NCBI GenBank assembly: GCA_023253495.1
Contig: JALRGF010000002.1
Span: forward strand, 1-7,748
DNA length: 7,748 bases
Source: Verrucomicrobiales bacterium
GTDB taxonomy: Bacteria > Verrucomicrobiota > Verrucomicrobiia > Verrucomicrobiales > V1-33
Reading direction: 5' to 3'
Below, piece after piece: positions 1-6,882 of the stretch. The translations under genes and the position numbers were made by a program. The number at the start of each line of letters is the position of its first letter. The stretch's first letter is position 1. The notes under the pieces were generated by a model. The model was given only the letters and a program-made list of their open reading frames with translations, was not told where the DNA came from and did no database searches.

Positions 1-303
1 GCAAGGGGGCGAATGGAGAATATTTTCACGGATGGAGGTCGCGCGATGAAGGCACAATGAGAAAGATGGGCAAGGGCGTCCGAGAGGCGTTGGAGTGGCG
101 GTGGGGGGACAGTGTCAGACGGAGTGCGATGCCCGGGACGGGGGCAGGAGTGAGAAATGGAGACAAATTGGCCTGTTTCAGAAAACTGCGCAAGTTTATT
201 TTCAGTCAATTGATGGGAGAAAGGGGTGCCGGCTTTTCACACGAGACGGCGCCAAGCCTTGCCTCGTGGAGGGAGTCGGGTTTGCGGTCACGGGAAGGGG
301 GGG
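1..303. other. Intergenic region, no supportable gene
   Basis: This stretch lies beyond the 3' end of the leftward sorting-tail gene. On the minus strand there is no ATG (no CAT on the plus strand), and the GTG candidate near 53-55 hits a stop within about ten codons. On the plus strand one frame stays open from the left edge to 437. Its product is Arg/Gly-rich, resembles nothing I recognise and runs antisense into the end of a real gene, so I do not call it. A moderately AT-rich patch at about 185-215 contains the palindrome TCAATTGA (206-213). On the minus strand it offers a TTGACT hexamer but no good -10 partner. Nothing else stands out. Confidence 0.6.
240..268 (-). terminator. Possible transcript-end hairpin after the sorting-tail gene
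   Basis: On the minus strand an 8-bp stem (CACGAGGC pairing with GTCTCGTG, one G-U pair) closes a 13-nt loop that can form a further 3-bp GGC/GCC stem. It begins about 35 bases after the stop codon at 304-306, the right place for a terminator. No U-run follows directly, only a CCCCTTTCTCCC stretch some 14 bases later, so it is not a classical intrinsic terminator. It may be a 3' stabilising or Rho-associated structure, or chance. Confidence 0.3.
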
Positions 304-1032
304 TCAACGGGAGGTGCCGCCGCGAGCAGACCCCAGATGTGCTGACAGCCGGGACAATCCAATCATGGCCAGCAGGAGGGCCAGCCAGGAACTTCCGGAT
401 TCGGGCACTCGGGAAGGAATGGTTCCGTTGCGCATGAAGGACAGGTTGTCGATGGAGGCGAAGGGGTTTTCCGGGTAGCCGGTGCCGGGGGTGATGCGGA
501 TGGAGGCGATGCGGGCGCCGGAAGAATAGAACCCCCAGAACTCACTCGAAGAGGTGATTGTGCGGGAAAAACTCTGGGTGGAGGCATCCGTCAACGAGAC
601 CTCCACCGAGACGTTTCCGGCCATGTGCAGGAAATCGAAATCAGAGACGAAGATGTTTGCGCCGACTCCGGAGAGACCTCCGGAGTAATTGAAGAAGAAG
701 GTAAGAGGGTCACTGGTGGCATTGACCGACATGACCGGACTGCCGGCGGTTACCCCGGAGTACAGCCCCCGCGAGGCGGAAGCACTCCACGACACTCCGG
801 CCGTGGTGGCCGTGACAGGGGCGTCGGGGTAGGGACCGTCGTAGGCGTTGAATGTCTCGACGCCCAGCACGGTGGTGTCGGGCAGAGCCTTCCATTCCGA
901 ATAGGACAGGTACTGGGAGACGACCGCGCTGTGGGCGAGCGGTGACAGCGGGGCGCTGAGCAGGAGGAGGAAGATCCCTGTGGCCAGCGGCTGAGGACCT
1001 CGGAGAGGACGTGTGCGGGGGGACCCACACAT
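304..1032 (-). CDS. Exported protein with VPDSG/PEP-CTERM-type C-terminal sorting tail
   Basis: Predicted 242-residue exported protein. Residues 1-36 form a signal peptide: a basic start (RTRPLRG), a hydrophobic core (GIFLLLLSAPLSPLA) and an AHSA cleavage site. The mature part is rich in Ser, Thr, Gly and aromatic residues and looks like the beta-sandwich of many PEP-CTERM proteins, with 'VGANIFVSDFDF' at about 123-134 and a closing 'FASIDNLSF' at about 191-199. The tail has the three expected parts: VPESGS (209-214), a hydrophobic helix (WLALLLAMIGL) and a short end containing Arg. VPDSG-type tails are known from Verrucomicrobiota and are thought to be processed by an exosortase-like enzyme; none is visible here. 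The frame stays open to 1332, but the start at 1030-1032 places the signal peptide at the N-terminus and is preferred. Only a weak GGGA lies upstream. Molecular function is unknown; an envelope or matrix protein is inferred. Confidence 0.8.
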   Translation of the reverse strand: MCGSPRTRPLRGPQPLATGIFLLLLSAPLSPLAHSAVVSQYLSYSEWKALPDTTVLGVETFNAYDGPYPDAPVTATTAGVSWSASASRGLYSGVTAGSPVMSVNATSDPLTFFFNYSGGLSGVGANIFVSDFDFLHMAGNVSVEVSLTDASTQSFSRTITSSSEFWGFYSSGARIASIRITPGTGYPENPFASIDNLSFMRNGTIPSRVPESGSSWLALLLAMIGLSRLSAHLGSARGGTSR

Positions 1033-1473
1033 TCCGGTTTTTTCCCGATGGGCAGCAGCCCGGAAGGCGACTCCCGGAGCAACCACACCGGCGGAGGCGT
1101 CGCTGAGGGGCGCGGTCCGTACGTTGAGGAGATGATGAGGAGTGTTGTTCACGGCGGAGGTGGTGAGATTTTGAGATGTTGGATTGGACAACAGGCTGAA
1201 GAAAGTTTCTGAAGGGCGAAGAGATTGTGGGATGCAGCCGGATATTTTGAAGGGGCGATAATCAACAATGATGTAGGAAGGAACCGAGAAATGGCCTGTT
1301 ACGAGCACAAAGCGTGCCTGTACCATCTTCATAAATCAAAACCGAGCAAACGGAATCTCCGAAAATCAGTCCGGCGTGGATGCCGCTTGCCAGGATGGCT
1401 TGCCCGGGATGGAGTCGGGCCGCCCGTGGCCGGGAAGCCCTTGTCGGACGGCGGCGCCGGTGGAAAAAGGGAT
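1033..1473 (-). promoter_or_regulatory. Long leader/promoter region upstream of the sorting-tail gene
   Basis: This 441-bp gap separates the stop of the large secreted protein from the start of the sorting-tail gene. The middle part (about 1136-1370) is visibly less GC-rich than the flanking genes, as expected of a promoter or untranslated leader. On the minus strand candidate -10-like hexamers include TATGAA near 1332 and AT-rich sequence around 1240-1260, but none has a convincing -35 partner at 16-18 bp. An open frame runs through the left 300 bp in phase with the gene; it lacks any recognisable domain and would bury the signal peptide. The part next to the upstream stop (1381-1430) carries an imperfect direct repeat, TTGCCAGGATGG / TTGCCCGGGATGG. 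I see no known riboswitch and no intrinsic terminator. Confidence 0.35.
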
Positions 1474-4400
1474 TTATGGCACGACCCGGACGCGCCGGAA
1501 TTCGGCGGCCGGGCGGCTGGAGGCAGGCAGGGGCGCTTCGGTGACGGCGCCTTCGGCGGGCAGGGAGTCGTCCAGTGTGGACCAGTGGACGAGGTCCGTG
1601 GACGATTCGACGGCGTACCGGCGACCGAGCACGCTGGTCCAGGAGAGGCGGCCGGGGCGAGTGTCGGTGGGCGGCTGGAAATCGACGATGGCCAGGCGGG
1701 AGAGTGCCTCGTGCGGGTCGGTGGCGGCCAGAGCTTCCTCGGCATTGGTGGCGCCATCGCCGTCCGGGTCTTCGTTGGGAGCGGCGCTCAACGATCCGAA
1801 CTCGGCGTATTCCCAGTCGTCGGGCAGTCCGTCGGCGTCGCGGTCGCCCTCGGCCGGGGTGCCTTCGAGGCGCAGGGAGTCGAAGACAAAGTGTTCATTG
1901 GATTCGTCGTTGGTGGCGGAGACGACCAGCCGCAGCGACCGCCAGGCGGGTGACAGGGCGCCGGGAGCGGTGGCGAAGTGGAACCAGGGGCCGTTGATGC
2001 CGCCGTCCCAGTCGGAGAGTGCACTGCCGCTGCGGGCGGGGATGAGGTCGGCGGCGTGGGCGAACTGGATGCCGTCGTCGCTGCCCTCGACCCATGCCTC
2101 GATACGGTCGTCCGCTTCAAAGCCATCCGGGGTGCCGGTCTGGAAAACGCGGACGTCGACGTGGGCGCGGAGGTCCATGGCCCCGAGGATGTCGACGGCC
2201 TCGGTGACGAGCTGGCTCCCGCCGCTGGAGACGTGAAAGACGCGACCGCCGAGCTCGAGCACGCCGCCGCCCTGACCGCCCCAGAGCGGCCAGCTGCGCC
2301 AGCCGATTTCGCCGGTGGGACCGGAGCCATTGGATTGGGCGAGGTCACCGGGGTTGGCGTCGGTGAAGGTGACCCGTCGTTCGCCGGCAGGCAGGAGCGG
2401 CAGGCCGTGCCACGTCAGGCGGGTGGAAAGCCGGAGGTCGAAGGCGAGGTCCGAGCTGTCGTTGGATGCATTATGCACCGAGACGCCGAGCCAGCGGGGG
2501 CCGGGGCCGATGGATCCGAGCGAGAGCGGCGTGGTATCGGATTCGGAGACAAACGTGATGGCGGTGCCGCGGTAGGTGTCGGGACCGGCGTAGTTGAACC
2601 GGCTGCGTTCCTGGCCGTCGACGTAGAAGACAGCGCCGTCGTCGATGCGGGTGAAAGCGATGATTTCGGAGGCTCCGTGGGGGACGGTGAACGGGCGGAC
2701 GAAGTAGGCGGTGTAGCGAGAGCGGGTCGGGGGCAGGCCGATGTCGGTGGCGAGCGACCCCCAGTCGAGCGAGCCGTACCCGAGCATGGCGGGCTGGGGC
2801 GGGCTGAAAGCGGGGCCGTTATAGGTCGGGGGCAGCATCCAGGTGGCGTGGAAATCGAGGTCGGTGACGACGGGATCGACGCCGTTGAGCGGGTGAAACC
2901 ACGACCAAGAGGCTCCCATCGGGACGAGTTCAAGGTATGCCGGCAGCGCGGTGGGCGGGGTGGCGGCGACGCGGATTTCCTTGCGGGTGCGGCCGGATTC
3001 ATTTTCCGCGGTGAGGGTCAGGATGAGGTCCTGCCCGACTGGGAAGGTGAGTTCTCCGGACTGGGGCGAGCGCGGGCCTAATCCCGGGGAAATGCGGACG
3101 TGGTCGGCGCCTTCCACCGTCCATGACAGGGTGGTATTCCGACCCAGCGGGACTGCGGCCGGGGTGGCTGCGAACCGGGTGATCCGCGGAGGATCGGCCA
3201 CCAGCACCGGGATCGAGCGTTCGGTGGACCCGTGGGCGTTGGTGGCGCTCAGGGTGAAGGTCCCTGATGCGCTGACCGGGAGCTGCAAGAACCCATCCGG
3301 CGGCAGGGGGCCGTCGACGCCGCTGATGCGGACCTCGGTTGCCCCGCCGACCTGCCAGCAGAGTTCGACCGGTGAGCCGGCGGGCACACTGGCGTCGGAC
3401 GCCCGGAAGAAATCGACCCGCGGTTTGAGCAGGCCGGTGGTGGTGAAGGCGGAGTAGGCGCTGAGAAGCCGTGCCCCGCCTTCCACCGGCACGACCCGCG
3501 GGTTCTGCAGCGTGACATCCGTCATGAGCAGGCCGGAACGCCCGGCTGATCCGCGCAGGCCGGCGAGCACCCGTCCGTCCGGTGACACGCTGACATCAAG
3601 CAGGCTGCTCGGCCGGGTAGCGCCCGGCAGCACGGCGGCCACGGACGCCTCGCGTTGCGCCGGCTGGCCGGTGAGGCGGTGGAGGAATCCGTTGAATGTT
3701 CCGACAAAACGCGTCCCGTCAGGCGTCACATCGATCGCCCTCGGGTCGATCGCCGGGGCTTCACCCTCCGGCCAGACGACTCCGGCCAGCGAGTAGTCAC
3801 CCTGTTCGTTTCCGGTCAGCGGATCAAAATACGGAATGCTGGTGGCCGGGCTGGCGAGGCGCGCGCCGGCGTGGAGGAACCCGTCGCGGGACAGGACGAG
3901 TTCCGGGGCGCGGTCGGTCACGCGGGAGGAGGCGAAGGTATCCAGATTGATCCGGTACGATCCGTAATACGCGGTGCGCCCGGCGACGGTCAGGTCGCCG
4001 CCGGCGACATCAAAGACGTAGAGACTGGGGACCGGGTGGTAGTCCCACGAGCCGCCGCCGGGCGGGCGGACCATCAGGCCGTGGTCGATGGAACTGCCGA
4101 GGTGACGGCTGACGCTGGCCAGCAGGCGGCCATCTTCATCAACGGCCACATCAAAGACCGAGAGCATGCCGGCGGGCAGGGTTGGGTTCAGGGGGATTTC
4201 GCGCAGCTGGGTGCCGTCCCAGGTCAGTTCGAAGATGGATCCGAGGGCGCTCGTCCGCTCGGCGGCCGCGAGCACTGTGTCGGTAAAGGGTGCCGGTTGG
4301 TCGAGGTCATACACTTTGAGCCGGGCGGTGGTGGTCCCCTCGGCGTTGGCGGCGGTGAGCGTAAAAACAGTGGTGCCGGCGACGGTGACCGGAGCGGAAC

Positions 4401-4593
4401 TTCCGGTGACGGCCCCGATCTGCGGGCGGATCGTCAGTTGTTCGGCGCCGGTGACGTTCCAATCCAGGGTGATCGACTGCCCGACGCGCACCGCCGGCGT
4501 GGCGGTCCGGAAGAAACCAATAGTCGGCGGAGCGGCCTGCAGAAACCCGACCCCCATGAAGGCCGCGGCAAGAAAGGGGATCAACAGGCGCAT
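1474..4593 (-). CDS. Large secreted multidomain protein (Ig-like, propeller-like, jelly-roll modules)
   Basis: Predicted 1039-residue exported protein. The ATG at 4591-4593 gives a clean signal peptide (MRLLIPFLAAAFMGVGFLQA, cleaved near AAP) after AGAGGGA; an in-frame TTG at 4629 would add 12 residues and is less likely. Approximate order: Ig-like 1 (23-96); propeller-like region (115-390) with three 'D-V-x-V-x-x-DG-R' motifs; Ig-like 2 (390-466); Ig-like 3 (467-544); a jelly-roll module (550-723) with 'RIDDGAVFYVDG'; a second lectin-like module (738-912); an Asp-rich repeat (917-953: DRDADGLPDDWE, then DPDGDGATNAEE) resembling thrombospondin type 3 or dockerin-like calcium motifs; and a C-terminal module with 'YAVESSTDLVHW' (about 993-1004). 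No catalytic motif, transmembrane anchor or sorting tail is visible. It probably works outside the cell in adhesion, carbohydrate binding or scaffolding. It starts 53 bp after the DUF6807 gene, which suggests co-transcription. Domain calls are by eye; the substrate is unknown. Confidence 0.85.
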   Translation of the reverse strand: MRLLIPFLAAAFMGVGFLQAAPPTIGFFRTATPAVRVGQSITLDWNVTGAEQLTIRPQIGAVTGSSAPVTVAGTTVFTLTAANAEGTTTARLKVYDLDQPAPFTDTVLAAAERTSALGSIFELTWDGTQLREIPLNPTLPAGMLSVFDVAVDEDGRLLASVSRHLGSSIDHGLMVRPPGGGSWDYHPVPSLYVFDVAGGDLTVAGRTAYYGSYRINLDTFASSRVTDRAPELVLSRDGFLHAGARLASPATSIPYFDPLTGNEQGDYSLAGVVWPEGEAPAIDPRAIDVTPDGTRFVGTFNGFLHRLTGQPAQREASVAAVLPGATRPSSLLDVSVSPDGRVLAGLRGSAGRSGLLMTDVTLQNPRVVPVEGGARLLSAYSAFTTTGLLKPRVDFFRASDASVPAGSPVELCWQVGGATEVRISGVDGPLPPDGFLQLPVSASGTFTLSATNAHGSTERSIPVLVADPPRITRFAATPAAVPLGRNTTLSWTVEGADHVRISPGLGPRSPQSGELTFPVGQDLILTLTAENESGRTRKEIRVAATPPTALPAYLELVPMGASWSWFHPLNGVDPVVTDLDFHATWMLPPTYNGPAFSPPQPAMLGYGSLDWGSLATDIGLPPTRSRYTAYFVRPFTVPHGASEIIAFTRIDDGAVFYVDGQERSRFNYAGPDTYRGTAITFVSESDTTPLSLGSIGPGPRWLGVSVHNASNDSSDLAFDLRLSTRLTWHGLPLLPAGERRVTFTDANPGDLAQSNGSGPTGEIGWRSWPLWGGQGGGVLELGGRVFHVSSGGSQLVTEAVDILGAMDLRAHVDVRVFQTGTPDGFEADDRIEAWVEGSDDGIQFAHAADLIPARSGSALSDWDGGINGPWFHFATAPGALSPAWRSLRLVVSATNDESNEHFVFDSLRLEGTPAEGDRDADGLPDDWEYAEFGSLSAAPNEDPDGDGATNAEEALAATDPHEALSRLAIVDFQPPTDTRPGRLSWTSVLGRRYAVESSTDLVHWSTLDDSLPAEGAVTEAPLPASSRPAAEFRRVRVVP

Positions 4594-4646
4594 TCCCTCT
4601 GAGGATGCCCGGTTTCCGGCCCCCGGCAAGGGTGCATTCCGGATCG

Positions 4647-5666
4647 TTATTCCGCGTCGCGCGCCGGTCGTCCGTCATTCGGAGCGGACGCGGCCCACGC
4701 TTCCCACCAGCGGTCGATTTCCTCGCGGGACGGACGCCCGTCGGCAAGGACCAGCCGGTAGCGCGAGACATACGGGGTTCCGGGGACAATTTCCATGTCT
4801 CCGGCCTGCTGGGGCGCAAAGCAGACGAAGGGTTCGGTCGGATGGAGACGGAGCGGCTGAGGCGCTCGGAAATTGGCCGGATGCGAGAGGATGGCCACAC
4901 CGGCCGGGCCGGTTTCGGTGGCCCCGCCGACCCAGAGCCACCGGGCGGTGGCGGTATTGCCCGACACGCGGTCGGTCACCCCTTCGCTGGTCAGAAAGGC
5001 GCATGCCGCCGCCCCGTCCCAGTCGCGGCGCCCGCGGAATCCAAGCCCGCCATAATGATACGCCGGAAGACGCAGCGGCTCGGAACCGGTACACGTCTGG
5101 ATCGACGTCAGATCAATCACATGGCGCGGACGGCCGTCGCCGTCGACCGCCCGCACCGCGAGTTCCCACGTTTCTTCAAGCACGGTGACCGGCGGAGTGG
5201 CCAGCAGGCTGACAAACCGATGGCGCGCGGTCAGCCCGGCGGCGCCGTCGCGGTGCCAGAGCCGGTCGACGGCCACGTGTTCCACGCGGCCTTTCCGCTC
5301 GCCCATATTCCAGAAGTCCGGTTGGGTGCCGGCAAACGACGTGCGGGTCCACGCCCACCAGATGCCGTGGTGATGGATGTGGTTGGGCGGGTAGTCGTCG
5401 GCCACCGACGCCCCGCCCGGCGTGAACAACGGATAAAGGTAGCCGCCGCGCTGGAATTCCGGGCGAATGTCGGGGCGGGGGAGCGGCGAGGGCTCCGCCT
5501 GGTAGCGGAGCATTTCACGCGCCCCGGCGCGAAAGACGATCTGCGTCCCTTCCCGTATTGCTTTGACTTCCGGGGCGGCACCCGCAGGAAGCGGGAGGAC
5601 GGCCGTCCCCAAAAGAAAAATGACGGCCGAGGCCGGAGCGGAAATCGGACAGCGGCAGCAGATCAT
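4647..5666 (-). CDS. Secreted DUF6807 (so-called PmoA-like) protein
   Basis: Predicted 339-residue exported protein. An N-terminal signal peptide (hydrophobic core ASAVIFLLGTAVLPLPAG, cleavage near AGAA at 28-31) precedes a single domain I assign to DUF6807 (Pfam PF14100). The family hallmarks are 'GGYLYPLFTPGGASVADDYP' (74-93), the His cluster 'NHIHHHGIWWAW' (95-106), 'HYGGLGFRG' (204-212), and the end 'YVSRYRLVLADG' with 'RWWEAW' (319-324). The family is often labelled 'methane oxygenase PmoA', but it has nothing visible in common with the membrane subunit of particulate methane monooxygenase. It is widespread in Verrucomicrobiota and Planctomycetota, often near sugar-metabolism genes, and its reaction is not established as far as I know. 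The His cluster may bind metal or substrate (inference). No clear Shine-Dalgarno sequence precedes the ATG. Its downstream partner at 53 bp is another secreted protein, suggesting a joint extracellular or periplasmic role in polysaccharide handling. Confidence 0.87.
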   Translation of the reverse strand: MICCRCPISAPASAVIFLLGTAVLPLPAGAAPEVKAIREGTQIVFRAGAREMLRYQAEPSPLPRPDIRPEFQRGGYLYPLFTPGGASVADDYPPNHIHHHGIWWAWTRTSFAGTQPDFWNMGERKGRVEHVAVDRLWHRDGAAGLTARHRFVSLLATPPVTVLEETWELAVRAVDGDGRPRHVIDLTSIQTCTGSEPLRLPAYHYGGLGFRGRRDWDGAAACAFLTSEGVTDRVSGNTATARWLWVGGATETGPAGVAILSHPANFRAPQPLRLHPTEPFVCFAPQQAGDMEIVPGTPYVSRYRLVLADGRPSREEIDRWWEAWAASAPNDGRPARDAE

Positions 5667-5762
5667 GGCATTGAGAAGCGGTCGTTGGCATCAGATGATC
5701 CGTGCGGTCCGCGCGCCCGGAGGAAACCAAGAGATTCCCGCGACCCCCCCGCCAGCAGCTCT

Positions 5763-6785
5763 TCAGGGGGCCGTCGTCGCCAACGGAGAGGCACCCATCC
5801 CCGAGGCCGGCGGGGCGGGGGATGGCACGGGTGTCTGGGTTTCAGGTCCGGAGTGGGTCGTGTCGGGCGTGGCGGGCGTGGCGGGCGTGGCGGCAGGCGA
5901 TTCGGCAGCGGGTGCCTCGATGGCGGCTGCTTCGGCGGCGGCTGCTTCGGCGGCGGGTCCCTCGGATCCTGCCGCTTCGGGTATGGGAGTCCCGGTGGCG
6001 GGCGGCTCGGCCGTGGCCGCGGGCTGACGGCGGATGAATTCGGCGGCTGCCTCGCGATAGGCGCGGGCGCCCGGGCTGTTGGGGGCGTATTCGAGTACGG
6101 TCAGGGCGTGGCTCGGGGCCTCGCTCAGGGCGACGTTGCGCGGAATGAATGATTCGTAGACGAGGTCCTCGAACACCCGACGGACCTCATCAACCACCTG
6201 GCGCGAGAGGTTGGTGCGGCTGTCGAACATGGTCATCAGGATGCCCTCGATGGTCACGTTCGGATTCACCCCGGCGGCGCAGATGCGCTCGTGGAGGTCA
6301 ATGATCTTGGCCAGTCCTTCCAGGCCGTAATACTCACACTGGATCGGAATGAGCAGGCCATCGGCCGCCGAAAGCGCGCTGGTCATCAGGATTCCGAGCG
6401 ACGGCGGGCAGTCGATCAGGCAGACGTCCCAGCGGTTGAGGACCGTGAGCGGCTCGAGCACCTCCCGGAGGCGGATCAGGTGGTTTTCATTGCGGGCGAG
6501 CGAGACCTCGCTGCCGGCCAGCTCCATGTGGCTCGGGATGCACCACAGGTTCGGCAACCGCGTTTCCAGCACCTTGGCTGCGGCAAAGTCAGCACCGACC
6601 AGGCATGAATACAGGCTGCCGCCTTCCTCGGTGAGGCACCCGAGGGCACTGGACGCATTTGCCTGCGGGTCGAGATCGACCAGCAGTGTGCGCACGCCTT
6701 GTTGCGCCAGCGCGGCGGCGAGGTTGATGGCGGTGGTGGTTTTGCCCACGCCACCTTTCTGGTTCGCAATGGCGACGATTTTCAT
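5763..6785 (-). CDS. parA: ParA/Soj-family ATPase with Ala/Pro/Glu-rich C-terminal extension
   Basis: Predicted 340-residue cytoplasmic ATPase of the ParA/MinD P-loop class, which binds DNA as an ATP dimer and drives chromosome or plasmid segregation, normally with ParB at parS. The deviant Walker A motif KGGVGKTT is at 10-17, the A' motif DLDPQAN at 37-43, and the Walker B region LIDCPPSLG at 123-131. 'ALSEAPSHA' (219-227) and 'NSPGARAYREAAAEF' (236-250) are typical of chromosomal Soj. The absence of an N-terminal HTH makes it Soj-like rather than P1-type. The conserved domain ends near 253; family members are usually about 250-260 residues. The remaining 87 residues contain no Lys or Arg, are dominated by Ala, Pro, Thr and Glu, and include a Glu every fifth residue from 270 to 295. 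ParB, usually the next gene, is absent; a DUF6807 gene follows after 97 bp. The start is fixed by the family's 'MKIVAIANQKGG' opening; only a weak GCAGG lies upstream. Confidence 0.93.
   Translation of the reverse strand: MKIVAIANQKGGVGKTTTAINLAAALAQQGVRTLLVDLDPQANASSALGCLTEEGGSLYSCLVGADFAAAKVLETRLPNLWCIPSHMELAGSEVSLARNENHLIRLREVLEPLTVLNRWDVCLIDCPPSLGILMTSALSAADGLLIPIQCEYYGLEGLAKIIDLHERICAAGVNPNVTIEGILMTMFDSRTNLSRQVVDEVRRVFEDLVYESFIPRNVALSEAPSHALTVLEYAPNSPGARAYREAAAEFIRRQPAATAEPPATGTPIPEAAGSEGPAAEAAAAEAAAIEAPAAESPAATPATPATPDTTHSGPETQTPVPSPAPPASGMGASPLATTAP
5865..5891. repeat. Three exact tandem copies of a 9-bp unit in the parA tail
   Basis: The plus-strand unit GGGCGTGGC occurs three times with no mismatch or gap. 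Read on the minus strand in the parA frame it encodes Ala-Thr-Pro three times (residues 299-307). Multiples of three bases keep the frame when copies are gained or lost, so copy number may vary between strains. Confidence 0.9.
5889..5978. repeat. Degenerate 15-bp tandem repeat coding Glu-anchored pentapeptides in parA
   Basis: Residues 270-299 of the ParA tail split into six five-residue units, each starting with Glu: EAAGS, EGPAA, EAAAA, EAAAI, EAPAA, ESPAA. At DNA level the best conserved part is GGCGGCTGCTTC (5922-5933) followed by GGCGGCGGCTGCTTC (5934-5948). The rest is diverged by third-base and Ala/Pro/Gly changes. This looks like slippage-driven expansion of a 15-bp unit inside the gene. 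Confidence 0.8.
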
Positions 6786-6882
6786 GCCTGCAGGGGAGTC
6801 CGGTCCGAACGACTCTTGCTTATTGACCCAAGGGCGCTAGGGACGCCAGCAGTTTTTGGCGCTCTCTCCGACCGATCCCCTG
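6786..6882. promoter_or_regulatory. Divergent promoter region between parA and the SWIM/helicase-type gene
   Basis: These 97 bp separate two start codons facing away from each other, so promoters for both genes must lie here unless they sit inside the coding regions. For the rightward gene a TTGACC hexamer (6823-6828) is a fair -35, but no TATAAT-like -10 follows at 16-18 bp. For parA, the minus-strand CAATAA near 6820 is a possible -10 with CTGGCG 18 bp upstream; both matches are weak. I see no parS-like inverted repeat (consensus TGTTTCACGTGAAACA). Confidence 0.45.

Noticed and set aside
170..190. TGTTTCAG sequence as a half parS site
   Set aside because: Only the first half matches the parS consensus and no inverted partner follows.
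3..437. Plus-strand frame open from the left edge to 437
   Set aside because: The product is Arg/Gly-rich with no recognisable domain and overlaps the well-supported sorting-tail gene on the opposite strand; it looks like a by-product of GC-rich sequence.
1033..1332. N-terminal extension of 100 residues on the sorting-tail protein
   Set aside because: It would put the signal peptide internally and shows no domain of its own; the start at 1032 fits export. Kept only as a possibility in the findings.
4594..4646. Small CCGG-TTT-CCGG hairpin between the DUF6807 and multidomain genes as a terminator
   Set aside because: The stem is only 4 bp with no T-run; chance self-complementarity is likely in GC-rich sequence.
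4605..6152. Plus-strand frame of 515 codons antisense to the DUF6807 and parA genes
   Set aside because: It spans two clearly recognised genes on the other strand and translates to Gly/Arg-rich low-complexity sequence, as expected of an antisense shadow.
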